Source: Ditylenchus dipsaci (taxonomy: Eukaryota; Nematoda; Chromadorea; Rhabditida; Anguinidae). Taken from it: 64,000 nucleotides of DNA. Both the position numbers and the translations under genes were made by a program. Below, in pieces: positions 22,746 through 33,186 of this stretch (its first letter is position 1; each line of letters opens with the position of its first letter). Where the stretch lies: contig SADC01000081.1 in assembly GCA_004194705.1 (NCBI GenBank), forward strand, positions 1 through 64,000, given 5' to 3'. The notes under the pieces were generated by a model. The model worked only from the letters and a program-made list of their open reading frames with translations, was not told the origin of the DNA and did not search any database.

Positions 22746-25700
22746 ATGAGCATAGGCGAGAGCCTAATTGACCAGCCTGCTTCATATGCAGCTCAACAAC
22801 TAGAAGGTATGGATGGTCACATTGATCACAAACACAAGCCTGATTCGGAATTGGAAAAGCTGAGAATGCAGGATGCTAAACTAGACGATTTTGTTTATCT
22901 AGGCAGATATTCTCTGCTGGTGTGCCTGCTATGTGAGCTGATGATTCTGTGCCAATTGGGCAATATGTTCTATATGATCTATGCTGGTGAGTATTTTGCC
23001 GAAGAGGCCCAACTTTTCTTGACCTTATAATAATAAAATTCTTGGCTCTATACGCATTCTCGACTCAAGTTACCCTGTGGATTTTTTTGAAAAAAACTTT
23101 TTTCTGTAAAAATTTAAAACCTATTTAGTTACACTTTTTGATTTTTGATTTTTTGGCGAAAATATTTTCTAACATTTTTTTGCCTTGGTACCCAAGTTGA
23201 TTTATTTTAATTCTTCTTAATGTCTCAAATAGCTTCTACAGGTTGTTGTACTTCCGCTGCGCGGCCAACAACAGCATACTTCACATTGCAAGGAATTCGG
23301 AAAGTATTTTGTGTTCTCCAACTTCATAAAATATTAGAAAAATCGGCAAGGATGCGTCACCCTGTACCTATTCGGCTAAAAAAATTAAAATGTTAACTGT
23401 GTCATAGTTTCTCAAAACTAGTTACCTTTTTTTACTCAAGCTCCGATTAAACTTGAGCCACCCACATTCCTCTACCTCACTTGAACCTGAGACCTACCAC
23501 TCACCAAGCTCTTCTTTTTCAGGTGCTGCTCCATCTATCGCGTCCTGTGGCTCCAAAGTGTTCAGTGCGGAAGAAAATGACAAGCAGAGGTGCGCATACT
23601 TAGATTCTGCAATTGCAGCTGGACGCACAAAGAATGGGTCTTGCTCTGAACCGGTGCTCAAAAGTCAGTTCTACTCTGTGAATGCTGAGGTAAAGAGTTC
23701 GACAAACTTAAAAGCTAGGTCCTTAGTTTAGTTTGGCTACTACTGTGAAGGCATACTAGTCAAGCAAAGCATATCCATCCAAATGATTGGAGTGATGGTT
23801 GGCTCAGTCATCTTCGGTAACTTGAGTGATCGATATGGCCGAAAAAAGGTGAGAATAGTGGCTTCAGGCAGGTGAATAAGAAAATGACTTGGTTAATTAG
23901 GGAAGCTGGCCCAGAAGCAGTATTTTTTTAACAAATTTTGGCTGAAGTACAGAATAACAGCCTTCTCCGCCCCCCCCCCTTTCACGGTCCAAAAATGGCT
24001 AAAATGATGTGCTGATGATGTGCTAAGGCTGTTTTACGCCCTTTTGGACGCTTCGGTAATGTTCTTGTTGAGCGTGCCCAAATCTTTTGTGAATTCGGCT
24101 CCTAGCTTCTACAAGCTGACAATAATTTTAGGAATGAGCCATGGCCCAAGGGTCATCTGTGAAGAACCATAATAGAGATATCGAGGTGTTTAGAACTTTG
24201 AGTAACCGTTGTATCACCTTTTGTGGACCTTCAGAGTTGGGGAGCCAGACTTCTCATGAATTTGGGCACGCTCTTTTAATTGAAATTCCCCAAGACCACA
24301 GTCAGGCTCCCTTCCTTGTAAGATAAACTTAAACCTAAGCCTACGGGCCTAAGCCAAAATCTAAGCCAAAGCGAAAATCATTGGGTGGGCTATACAGTCA
24401 ACTCTCGCTATAACGGCATTCCAGTATAACGGCACCTCCACTATAACGGCACTTTGAAGAAGACGATTTGGTTGGCCAGCAAAGAAATAAGGCAATCCTT
24501 ACTTCCACTATAACGGCACCCTCGTTATAACGGCAGTTGGGCTCGGTCCCGTGGGGTGCCGTTATAGCGAGAGTTGACTGTATAACACTAGCAATTTTCG
24601 GGAGAGTGCATTCCAGTAGAGTCAAAAATTTGATAATAATCATATTTCCAATTTACGGTCATGATTATTGTATTGCTGCAATGCGTGGTGTGCATGCTCA
24701 TCAGTTCTTTCACCAACAGTCTCTTCTGGTTCACCTTCTGGCGTTTTCTTGTGAATTTGTTCAATGGAGGCCATATGGTGTATGTTGAAAATTTAAAAAA
24801 AAAAGCAAATGATTTTGAAAATTTTGATGCTCAGAATTTTGTTGGTGTACACCGTGGAGAACTTGCCGAAAAAAGACCGCTTTTGGATCAGCAACATAAT
24901 CACATGGTCACCGAACATGGTGCTATATGCATTGATTGCTTATTTGTCAGAGGATTGGAGGTGGCTGACTAGGGCTTCCGCTTTTCTAGCCTTCCTGCGG
25001 TGGTTCTGTTGATGTGAGTTTACTTACAATGGATTTTGCTCGCCCAGGGGACTTTAATGTCATAAGATAACCAGTATAAGACTTTGAATCAAATCCGCTG
25101 AGATCTCGTCCCGTAGACCCGAAAATTCGAATAAGAAGGCTAGTGAAGTATTGAAAAACACAGGGACCAAGGCATTTTTGAATTTGAAGGGAGGCGGAGA
25201 CGTCAAGGTCACAGGTTCGAATACCACTGGGTGCACACCCTATTTAGCCCATCTTTTCAGTGACGGAGTTGAACTTACTGACTTCCATGGGCAAAAGATT
25301 GAATTAATCGATTTGAATTGTTTCAAAGGTAAAATTGCGACTCGCTACAAATTGTGACTCGCTACAAATTTGAATTTTTTTAATTTTATTTTTTTGACTG
25401 TTTTTTGCATGTTCTTTTAACTTTTTTTGACTTAGGCCTTAGGCTTAGGCAAGGGTAAACCAGCGCACGTTAGGACGAACTCAAACGTGTGTCCTAGACT
25501 GAGCACCAAAAGGCGCCAATTTGAAAAAACTGTAGCGAGTCACAATTTGTAGCGAGTCGAATGTAGGGTTGGGTAATTCTCCGGAAAAAGTATTTCTCCG
25601 GGTAATTACCCAGGTGATTTCGGGTAATTACCCAAGTAATTACAGAGAAATAAGGCCGGAAAAGTATTTTTCCGGGTAATTACCAATCAACCAACCCTAG

Positions 25701-28700
25701 TCGAATGTCAGTCGTTTCAAAAACCAAAAATTTGATAAATTTTTGGGTAAAAAGCAGATTTAACCTAGGTGTTGGCCTGTGAATCAGTATGTGACTTTAA
25801 GAAAACTGCGCTGATGCTCTTCTGAGATTTCCAAGAGCGTGAAAATAACTTTTATACCGAATTGTGAATAAAGTGTATAAAATAAGATCTGCACCCAGTG
25901 GTATTTGAACCTGTGACCTACGGAATGAATGCCCTCCCCATGGAATTTTTTTGAAAAAGCCGGAATTAGCAATAGCCAGGCTCTGAGCCTAAGCCCAAGC
26001 CGAAATTATCAAGGGCGACGGGTTTTTGGGGGGGGGGGTGAGGGATTGGATTTGTGACACTATCGTCAAATTTTCTATATTCAGGTTTTTATGCGATCAC
26101 CAAGATTCTTGGTGCAGAGCAGAAGGCTGGAAATTTTCGAGTTTCAGTTCGAGTCGGTTCGAGCCCTCGTTTCGAGGCCTCGAAAATTTCGAAGCCTCGA
26201 CAACCCTATTAATGAGGCAAAAGTCGCTGCTGATGACAGTGTGTAGTTTTCAAAAAACTTGATAATTATCAATTGATTTTGGTGAATTATAACATTGAAC
26301 TATAACATTCATTAACAAAAGCATCCAATTATCTAACTTCTTACTTAAAGGGTCATACCCACGCTAATAAGAGTGGTGTCCGCGAATTCAATTTTTTCCT
26401 AATAATTCTAGTTCTGTACGAATGTTTCGACCAGGTTTCTGATAAAACCATACCTAAACTTAAATTTTGGACCTTGTTTTGTTAGAAACCAGGTTGGAAA
26501 ATCCGTACAGAAGTTCAGTGATTAGGAAAAATTTTCGAATTCCCGGGCACCACCTCTTATTAGCGTGGGCATGCCCCTTTAAAGGAGCATGCTTGTCGTC
26601 GATGGGAATATTTTAAAAGGCGGGTACCAGCGTAATTTAAACGAGAATCAATTTGACGAAGTTTTGGAAAAGTCGAGGAAAAATTGTACCTCCAGAGGGA
26701 ATTGAGCCGAAGACCAACTTTCGCAGTCCGCCGCCTCTATCCCACTTGTTCATCTATGCTATTAAACGAAAGACATGTTTTTGACTACTTATTTCTCGCA
26801 GTGTACTCAACTAAAATTTATTTAAAATAATTCTCGTTTGAATTGACCTGGTACCCGCCTTTCAAAATATTTCCATCGGCGACGAGCATGCCCCTTTAAT
26901 ACTCATTCGCTTATATACATAATATATACATAAAAATGACATCAGCATTTCGTATTCTTACTGAAATCAAAAAAAAGTTTAATTTTACTTCAAAATCGGC
27001 AGCGGTGCCAGCAAAAAAATCGCACCGGCCCCGGTGCCGCACCGGTGCTGGTGCTTTTTCGTTAAAATTTGGCACCAGCACCGGCACCGGTGCCAGCAAA
27101 AACTTGGCACCGGCACCGGTGCCCGCACCGGTGCTTTTACATCACTGGTGGTGACATGCTATTTATTTTGGCTTGTTTGACCAGTTCTAGGGGTAATTTG
27201 GGTCGCTGATTCCGAATCTAGTACAGTCAAACCTCGATAATCCGCCATCCCCGCTAAACCGCCATCCCGCTAAACCGCCACCCTCGATAAGCCCGATTTG
27301 GTTGGCCGTCAGAGAAACTCAACAAAGTTTACCCCCGCTAAACCCACCTCGATAATCCGCCACCCTCGGATCGGTTTCATGGGGTGACGGATTATCGAGG
27401 TTTGACTGTATCAAAAAGCCTAATCACCTCTATAACTGGTGCAACAAGCCAAAATTAATAGCATGTTACCATGTGGGTTCGAACTGCAACACCATTTTGG
27501 CCGAAAACGCAGATGCTTACGCACTGCGCCACCGAGGGCACTTTTTCAAACCCAATATGCTTTTTTTCCCCTCCTTTAAAGTATATCTCAGCTTTCTGAA
27601 ATTTTTTCGAACCTGATCTCAACGGATTCGTACTCAGGAAGAGAATTGGAAGAGAGATAAAGGGACGTGCTCACGCTTTTAAAAGTCCCTGTCTCTTCCT
27701 TATCATGGCAATTCGAAAGGTTTGAATGCGCGCGGGACCATAGACATTTTGTCAATAATAATTTCGAATTGTTTTTTTGTTCGCGCTCATTGTTTAAAAA
27801 TAAATGTGTGAATTTATTCAAAATTTAGAACCAATCACTAGTCGACCACGAAGTTGCTTGACAATGCCAGATCGGACAACTTATGGACAACTTACAAAAT
27901 AATTCGAAAACATTGTTGACAAAATCTATGTGGTCCCGCGCGTATTCAGATTAATTTTTAGGTTAAAAGCAGATTAAACCTAGGACTTGGCCTGTGAATC
28001 AGCACGTGGCCATAAAAAACCTGCGCTGATGGTCTTTTGAGATTTCCAAGGGTGTGAAAATAATTTTATACCAAATTTGTGTATAAATAAGATCTGCACC
28101 CAGTGGTATTTGAACCTGTGACCTACGGAATGAATGCCCTCCCCATCTTTTTTTTTTGAAAAGGCCGAAATTAGTAATAGCCAGGCTCTGAGCCTAAGCC
28201 CAAGCCTAAATTATCGAGGGCGACGGGTTTTTATACGGCCCTAGGATTTCGGAGGGGGTGGGTTTTGTGACACTATCGTCAAATTTTCTATATTCAGATT
28301 TTTATGCGAATCACCAAGATTCTTGGTGCAGAGCAGAAGGCTGGAAGACGCCAGGAATGCCATCCAACGCATACACAGAATTGATGGAAGAGTGTGTGAT
28401 GAAGCACTACTAGAGCATGTGCTCAGCAAAGAAGAGCAACTCTTTTTGGAGTCTAAGAAAAAGAAGAAGTACAATTTTATGCATCTGTTCTACACCTGGA
28501 CATTTACTCGCTACACTGTCGCTGTAGCCTTCAGTTTGTAAGTGGTTTTGTGACAGAAAATAAGAAGAAAAGCAAGTAATGAAAAGATAGATTGGAATCG
28601 CATACCGTTGAATTAAAATCGTATATCTATTGATCGGTCCTCCTGTAATAAACGGCCCCCTCAGGGACCTATATATGAGCCCAGAAAAACAATGTCGCAA

Positions 28701-31626
28701 ATCAGTTTTTTTCGTTTTTTAATTACCATGAATTTACCTGATTCCACTTTTGAAATTTTAGTTGAGTACCAAAATCTCAAAATCTACCCAAATTTTTCCG
28801 ATTTTTGGGGCTGAAAAATAAACGACTCGGGCCGATTAATAGAGGAAATGGGTTGTGCACAAAAGATCCACTATTTTTCACCTCAGCATATACAAAAAAA
28901 TTCTGTCTCCTCATTCGGAAACTACTACTGGCTTAAAGGAGGTGGAAGCTTACTTAAGTTTGAAAATTCGGCATTGGGGCGCAGTGGGTCAGCGATTGTG
29001 TTTTGGCCCGAAATCTCGCGCGGGTTCGATCCCGCGTAGTGGCTCACTATTTATTTTTTATTTTTTGACCAATTTATCGGGTAATTTGACATTTTTAGCG
29101 CCAAATCCGGAATATCGAACAAATTACTCTAAGACTCCGGTCAAATAAGTTAAAACAAATAGCGTGCCACCTCGTGGGATCGTTTTTTTTGTGGGCCAAA
29201 AACACAAACGATTGCCTGCTGAACCATAGGCGTACCCAAAATGGGGGGGGGGAGGGGGGCGAGGTGCTAGTCGGGCTATTGCCCTCCACCCGTCAGGATC
29301 TTTTGTAGCCTTTTTTTTCGTTTTTCAGCCTTATTTTGCTTTTTTGCCAGTTTAACCGCCCCCCCCGTCAGAAAATCATGGGTACGCCTATGCACTCAAT
29401 AACCAAGGCCGAATTTTCCTAAGTATTTTTTCTCTTACTTTAAAAGACCCCCTTCCTCTCCTTACGCAAGCCTTACACACGGAGAACTGATGAAAGTATT
29501 CCTAATTTCTCAATTTTTTAGCATGGTGACCTCCATAGTCATCTATTCCCTTCTGTTCAACATGGAGAATTTGTCTGGCTCTATCTACTTGAACAGTGTG
29601 TACATGGGCCTTTTCCGCTATTCCTGCAATCTGACCATCGCCTTTCTCGACATTCACTTTGAGAAGTTTGGCCGCAAGTTTGCGCACTTCATTGCTCATT
29701 TCATTGCCTCTATAGCTCTTGCCTTTGTTGCAATCGTCTATGCCACCGGCTACCAAATTGAATTGTCCAGTTTCACAAGGATTGGAGTGCTCAGTGTCAG
29801 TGGGTAACTTGCTTTGGTGTTACAGTCGACTCTCGATATAAAGCCACCTCCAAAAGTTCGTTCCCGCCTGAGATTTGACACCTTTTTACCTCAATTTTCG
29901 AATTGATTCATCAGTCTAATCCAGTTTTGTTTATTTCAAAATTTCGTCACCGACACCAGCTCACGAGACCAGTGCGGGGCCGTGAGCTGCCAGTGCCACT
30001 TACAACACTGGTCTAATCAGGAAATCGTAGGGATACTGATTTACTAGCCATTTGAGTTGTATTCAAAAACTATTTTCAAAAAGGGTGGCCTTATATCAAG
30101 AGGTCACTTAAAACATTATTTTAAATGACAAGTGAGATAAGAATACCCACGATTTTTTCGATGAAAATGGCGAATCAGCAAAATTTTTTCGGCAAAAGTT
30201 TTCGAAAATTGAAGTAAAAGGTGTCGGACCCTAGGCGGGAACGAACTTGAAGGTATGGCCTCGTATCGAGAGTCGACTGTAATTGTTTATACTGATAAAT
30301 TTTGTTTTAGAATGAGTTCCTTGCTGTATGCATCTAATGGAATGGCATCCAATGAGCTGTTTCCCACATGCATCAGAAACACTTCTTACTCATTTGGCCA
30401 GCTGCTGAGCCGTTTGGGTGTGGTACTGTCGCCGCAAATTTTTTGTTGGTGAGTCGGTTTAAAGACATTGTTTTTAAGTCCATCCTAACATACGCTGGCC
30501 TACCCTTGCCTAAGCCTGAGCCTAAAATATATAAAAAAACAATAGGGATGACCAAGGCAAAACCCCCTTGTATTCTTTTTCTGCCCTTAGATACCACAGC
30601 CACCATGGCATTTAAAAATTTGTATCAAAAATTTCAATTTAGATCAAAATTTTATTCCGGGTTCCATAGCTTCAGTTACATTTTTCCTTGCTTTTTCTCT
30701 GATCTATTCAAGCTTTAATATATTTCAGTCAGATTTATGGACACCTCTGCCCTACTTCACAATGTTGGTGCTCTCCATTCTGGACATGCTATTCTTTCAG
30801 TTCAACGTTACGGAGACCAAGGGTAGATCTCTGAGCGAGCACATGCCCAGCAAAGACCAGCAACTGTTTAGACGTAAAATTTTTGGTAAAGCCAGGTTTC
30901 AGCAATTTTATTCATTGTGTGATTTTGCTATATGTCTTTTTAAAGGGAATGCCCATGCTAATAAGAGGTGGTGCACAGGAATTCAAAAAAATGTCCTAAT
31001 CATTGAACTTCTCTACGGATTTTTCAACTTTGTTTCTAATAAAACCATACCTAAAATTAAATTTAATGCCTTATTTTGTTAGAAACCCAGTTGAAAAATC
31101 CGTACAGGAATTCAGTGATTAGGACATTTTTTGAATTCCCTGGCACCACCTCTTATTCGCGTGGGCATGCCCCTTTAAGGGGCTCCCCAGATCAGCTGAG
31201 TAGGAAACAGGGGCTTCGGTGACGCATTGAATAAGTGTTTGTGTTTTTGGCCCAAAATAGTGCGCAGGTTCGATCCCACCTGGTGGCACACTATTTATTT
31301 GGTTTGTTTGACCCAAGTCTAGGGGTAATTCAGGTCGCTGATTCCGAATCTGGCATAAAAAAAGTTGAATTACCCTTAAAAATTGGTTAACAAACCCTAA
31401 TAAATAGCGTGCCACCAGGTGGGATCGAACCTGCACACTAATTGATCTGAGCTGATCCGGTAGCCTCTTTAAAATTGTTGAAAAAGAATCGCCGAATGCT
31501 AACGCACCGCATTTTATGTAAAATTTGTTTACAGACATAACATTTTCAGGCAAATGTAAAAAGATGGAGCTTTTGCCCAAAGGAAGCATTGATAATGGAG
31601 AACACAGTCAAAAAGCTATGGCCTGA
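22746..31626 (+). CDS. Major facilitator (organic cation transporter-like) protein
   Basis: Ten exons: 22746-22986, 23523-23689, 23732-23848, about 24657-24779, 24835-25013, 28298-28537, 29522-29803, 30312-30448, 30729-30885, 31550-31626. The protein is a polytopic membrane carrier. Seen in order: a cytosolic N-terminus (MSIGESLIDQ), membrane helix 1 running into NMFYMIYAG, a Cys-containing extracellular loop, the family signature GNLSDRYGRKK after helix 2-3, VENLPKKDRFW after helix 4, the inner-loop ESPRFLVQSRRLEDARNAI typical of the SLC22-like branch, helices 7-11 (LFNMENLSGSIYLNS; NELFPTCIRNTSYSFGQL), and ETKGRSL before a charged tail. Substrate cannot be read from the sequence. Start chosen as the first ATG in frame with helix 1. 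Frame breaks of one base occur at about 24993 and 30441, and the acceptor before exon 4 (TTTACGGTC) lacks AG. Introns hold MITEs and a partial duplicate of exon 6. Confidence 0.88.
24395..24580. mobile_element. Tc1/pogo-like MITE at TA
   Basis: CAGTCAACTCTCGCTATAAC and GTTATAGCGAGAGTTGACTG are perfect inverted ends between TATA flanks. The interior repeats CTATAACGGCAC. Intronic in the transporter gene. Confidence 0.9.
25325..25563. repeat. TCGCTACAAATTGTGAC foldback with cassette loop
   Basis: Arms GACTCGCTACAAATTGTGAC and GTAGCGAGTCACAATTTGTA. The loop (25432-25492) carries TTAGGCTTAGGCAAGGGTAA and GGACGAACTCAAACGTG. Near copy of 623-868. Confidence 0.8.
25564..25699. mobile_element. hAT-like MITE, TSD GTCGAATG
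   Basis: TAGGGTTGGGTAATTCTCC to TACCAATCAACCAACCCTA, with GTCGAATG at 25556-25563 and 25700-25707. The core is made of GGGTAATTACCC words. The insertion sits at the edge of the previous foldback. Confidence 0.9.
25750..26135 (+). repeat. Upstream copy of a segmental duplication, includes broken exon
   Basis: Matches 27960-28345: AGCAGATTTAACCTAGG, a tRNA-like GCACCCAGTGGTATTTGAAC and the start of transporter exon 6 (CAAGATTCTTGGTGCAGAGC). Here the exon lacks one base (GCGATCACC) and is cut at about 26133 by a TTTCGAGGCCTCGAAA-type MITE fragment, so it cannot serve as a normal alternative exon. Confidence 0.8.
26133..26210. mobile_element. Truncated word-type MITE (TTTCGAGGCCTCGAAA)
   Basis: Dense GAGGCCTCGAA/TTCGAG words, ending TCGACAACCCTA. 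Only one terminus is present. Resembles the TAGGGTTG-ended hAT-like elements. Confidence 0.5.
26347..26583. mobile_element. TTAA-edged foldback, GGGCATGCCC family
   Basis: TTAAAGGGTCATACCCACGC mirrors GCGTGGGCATGCCCCTTTAA. The inner arms carry TTCTGTACGAATGTTTCGAC / GTACAGAAGTTCA. Relatives at 30945-31183 and 52545-52715. TTAA edges would suit piggyBac-like insertion. Confidence 0.7.
26583..26899. mobile_element. Second TTAA-edged foldback, abutting
   Basis: GGAGCATGCTTGTCGTCGAT mirrors CGGCGACGAGCATGCCCCTT. The inner arms are GGCGGGTACCAGCGTAATT and GACCTGGTACCCGCC. It shares the TTTAA junction with its neighbour. Confidence 0.7.
26990..27140. mobile_element. CACCGG-word MITE remnant
   Basis: Repeated GGCACCGGTGCC / GCACCGGTGC palindromes. 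The right end reads GTGCTTTTACATCACTG, a hAT-like terminus. The left terminus is not clear. Confidence 0.6.
27135..27585. repeat. tRNA-like palindrome split by a Tc1/pogo-like MITE
   Basis: The left arm lacks its promoter boxes but keeps GCTATTTATTTTGGCTTGTT. The right arm is complete (GTGGGTTCGAACTGCAACAC; GCACTGCGCCACCGAGGGC). The insertion at 27224-27408 splits the centre. Confidence 0.8.
27224..27408. mobile_element. Tc1/pogo-like MITE nested in the tRNA-like palindrome
   Basis: CAGTCAAACCTCGATAATCC and GGATTATCGAGGTTTGACTG (from 27389) with TA on both sides. The inside repeats CTCGATAATCCGCCA units. Confidence 0.9.
27960..28345 (+). repeat. Downstream copy of the segmental duplication (intact exon side)
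   Basis: Partner of 25750-26135. This copy runs into the intact transporter exon 6 with GCGAATCACC. Confidence 0.8.
28925..29445. repeat. tRNA-like palindrome with nested GGCGTACCC element
   Basis: Left arm with TTGGGGCGCAGTGGGTCAGC and GGGTTCGATCCCGCG. The right arm is interrupted at 29227-29391 by an element ending ATAGGCGTACCCAAAATGGG and GGGTACGCCTATG, then resumes CAAGGCCGAATTTTCC. Confidence 0.75.
29823..30279. mobile_element. Tc1/pogo-like MITE
   Basis: CAGTCGACTCTCGATATAAA and CGTATCGAGAGTCGACTG with TA edges. CGTTCCCGCCTGA / GGCGGGAACG subterminal blocks. Fills the intron between transporter exons 7 and 8, with the acceptor just beyond its right end. Confidence 0.9.
30470..30525 (-). 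repeat. TTAGGC-associated cassette, minus orientation
   Basis: TCCTAACATACGCTGGCCTA then CCTTGCCTAAGCCTGAGCC, in the intron after transporter exon 8. Confidence 0.75.
30945..31183. mobile_element. TTAA-edged foldback, GGGCATGCCC family
   Basis: AAAGGGAATGCCCATGCTAA and GCGTGGGCATGCCCCTTTAA; inner GAGGTGGTGCACAGG / CTGGCACCACCTC. In the last transporter intron. Confidence 0.75.
31205..31445. repeat. tRNA-like palindrome
   Basis: The + arm has CGGTGACGCATTGAATAAG and GCGCAGGTTCGATCCCACC. The - arm mirrors it with GCCACCAGGTGGGATCGAAC. Both lie in the intron before the last transporter exon. Confidence 0.8.
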
Positions 31627-31642
31627 TTCTACGACATTAACT

Positions 31643-31648
31643 AATAAA
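31643..31648 (+). promoter_or_regulatory. Poly(A) signal AATAAA of the transporter gene
   Basis: 17 bases bey​ond the transporter stop codon. Confidence 0.5.
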
Positions 31649-31984
31649 TATTATGCCTGCTTTTATTTAAAGAAACGTATAAAAGAACTAGGTGCAACAG
31701 GCGCCTCTATCGTATTTTGAGATTTTAATAAATGTTTATCCATCACATTCCCCGTGATTACCCCTTTCTGGATACCTTCATTCTGGCTATCCGCCTCTTG
31801 GCTACCTCGACCTGATTACTCCCACCTGGGTAACTCCATATGGGCACCTATACCTGATCACCCTCATCTGAGCACCCCATATACCTCGACATGAGGTAAC
31901 CCCAGCTGGGTAACCCCATGTAGACACCCCTACCTGAGCACCGCGTATACCTCGATCTGGGTGACCCCCACCTGAGTAACCCTG

Positions 31985-32160
31985 TCGCGAGCGGCCACGG
32001 CCAACAGCTCGTGAATTGGAAAAAGGGGAATGAAGGGGATATTTGATCCACTCCCTTTGGATCCGCAGGGAAATGCCTAACCAGTAGGCCACCAAACCCC
32101 AGACGGGAAAGTGAAGAATTTTGTAGACATCACTTGCGTCAAAGACGCAACACTCCCCCC
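31985..32160 (-). repeat. tRNA-derived SINE-like copy 1
   Basis: The minus strand reads GGTGGCCTACTGGTTA-type A box, then AGTGGATCAAATATCCCC B-box-like sequence. It is about 175 bp long and nearly identical to 32491-32669. Confidence 0.65.
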
Positions 32161-32490
32161 GAGGAGAAGTGGGTGCTTGGCTTGCTTTAGCCAGCTGGAG
32201 TGTTCCCAGGCCGTGATTTTTTGTTGTTGTTTTGCCTGGTCTGTTCATCTGCAGCCAACAGTCCTTTCCTTTTGCTTTTTGTAGACTGCTGACCAGGTTG
32301 TGGTGAGTAAGCTGTTGGTTAGAGCTGTTCCCTTCTTTTGCTACTAGGCTTATTCTCTCTGTGCTTTTCTTTAAGCTGGAGGGCTCTTCGCTGGGGAGAC
32401 TGCTGTGTCCTTTTTGCTTCTCTGCCTGCTGGACCTGTTCTTTGACTACTGGACCAGGAAGTTGCAGGTCGGTTGCACGCCAAGATCGCC

Positions 32491-32669
32491 ATGTCGCGAG
32501 CGCCACGGCCAACAACTCGTGAATTGGAAAAAGGGGAATGAAGGGGATATTTGATCCCACTCCCTTTGGATCCGCAGGGAAATGCCTTAACCAGTAGGCC
32601 ACCAAACCCCAGACTGGGAAAGTGAAGAATTTTGTAGACATCACTTGCGTCAAAGACGCAACACTCCCC
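32491..32669 (-). repeat. tRNA-derived SINE-like copy 2
   Basis: The minus strand reads GGTGGCCTACTGGTTAAGGC and GTGGGATCAAATATCCCC, ending near GGCGCTCGCGACA. Direct repeat of copy 1 with a few indels. Confidence 0.65.
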
Positions 32670-33186
32670 ATGTAGGCACCCCACCTGAGCACGCGTATAC
32701 CTCGATCTGGGTGACCCCCACCTGGGTAACCCTAGGTAGGCACACCATCTGAGCACCGCGTATACCTCGATCTGGGTGACCCCCACCTGGGTAACCCTAG
32801 GTAGGCACACCATCTGAGCACCGCGTATACCTTGATCTGGGTAACCCCCACCTGGGTAACCCTAGTAGGCGTCCCCACCTAATTACCCGCATCTGAGTAC
32901 CCATCCAGGATACTCTTCTCCTGGCCACCTCCTCCTGCCCCCCCCTCTTCCTGGCTACCCTCTCCTGGCTACCTAGACCTGATTACTCCCACCTGAGTGC
33001 CACTATGTAAGTACAAAAAAAATTGCTTGCTATCTAGTCAATCTAGAAATAAAAATTATTGAAACAATATTTCGTTTGTTATATTTACAGAATTATTAGT
33101 TTTGTAAACTGCAACTTTCACAAAACAATTTTTTTATTTGGAATCACTATGTGAAAAAAACAATTACGTGAAAACACTATTGCCAA

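Larger units (their letters stand above)
31780..32990. repeat. Minisatellite block, unit about 67 bp, with two SINE copies
   Basis: Units such as TACCTCGATCTGGGTGACCC plus CACCTGGGTAACCCTAGG repeat at 32657-32880, with more diverged units at 31795-31985 and 32880-32995. The block is richer in GC than its surroundings. Long open frames here come from the repeat unit. Confidence 0.8.

Noticed and set aside
25190..25240. Intact tRNA gene with GGTTCGAATACC
   Set aside because: Only the T-arm half of a tRNA-like repeat is present; no acceptor or anticodon arms pair.
31802..32692. Longest open frame in the window, about 296 codons on the minus strand
   Set aside because: It runs across two SINE-like copies and minisatellite units, its protein is made of the translated repeat, and no domain is seen.
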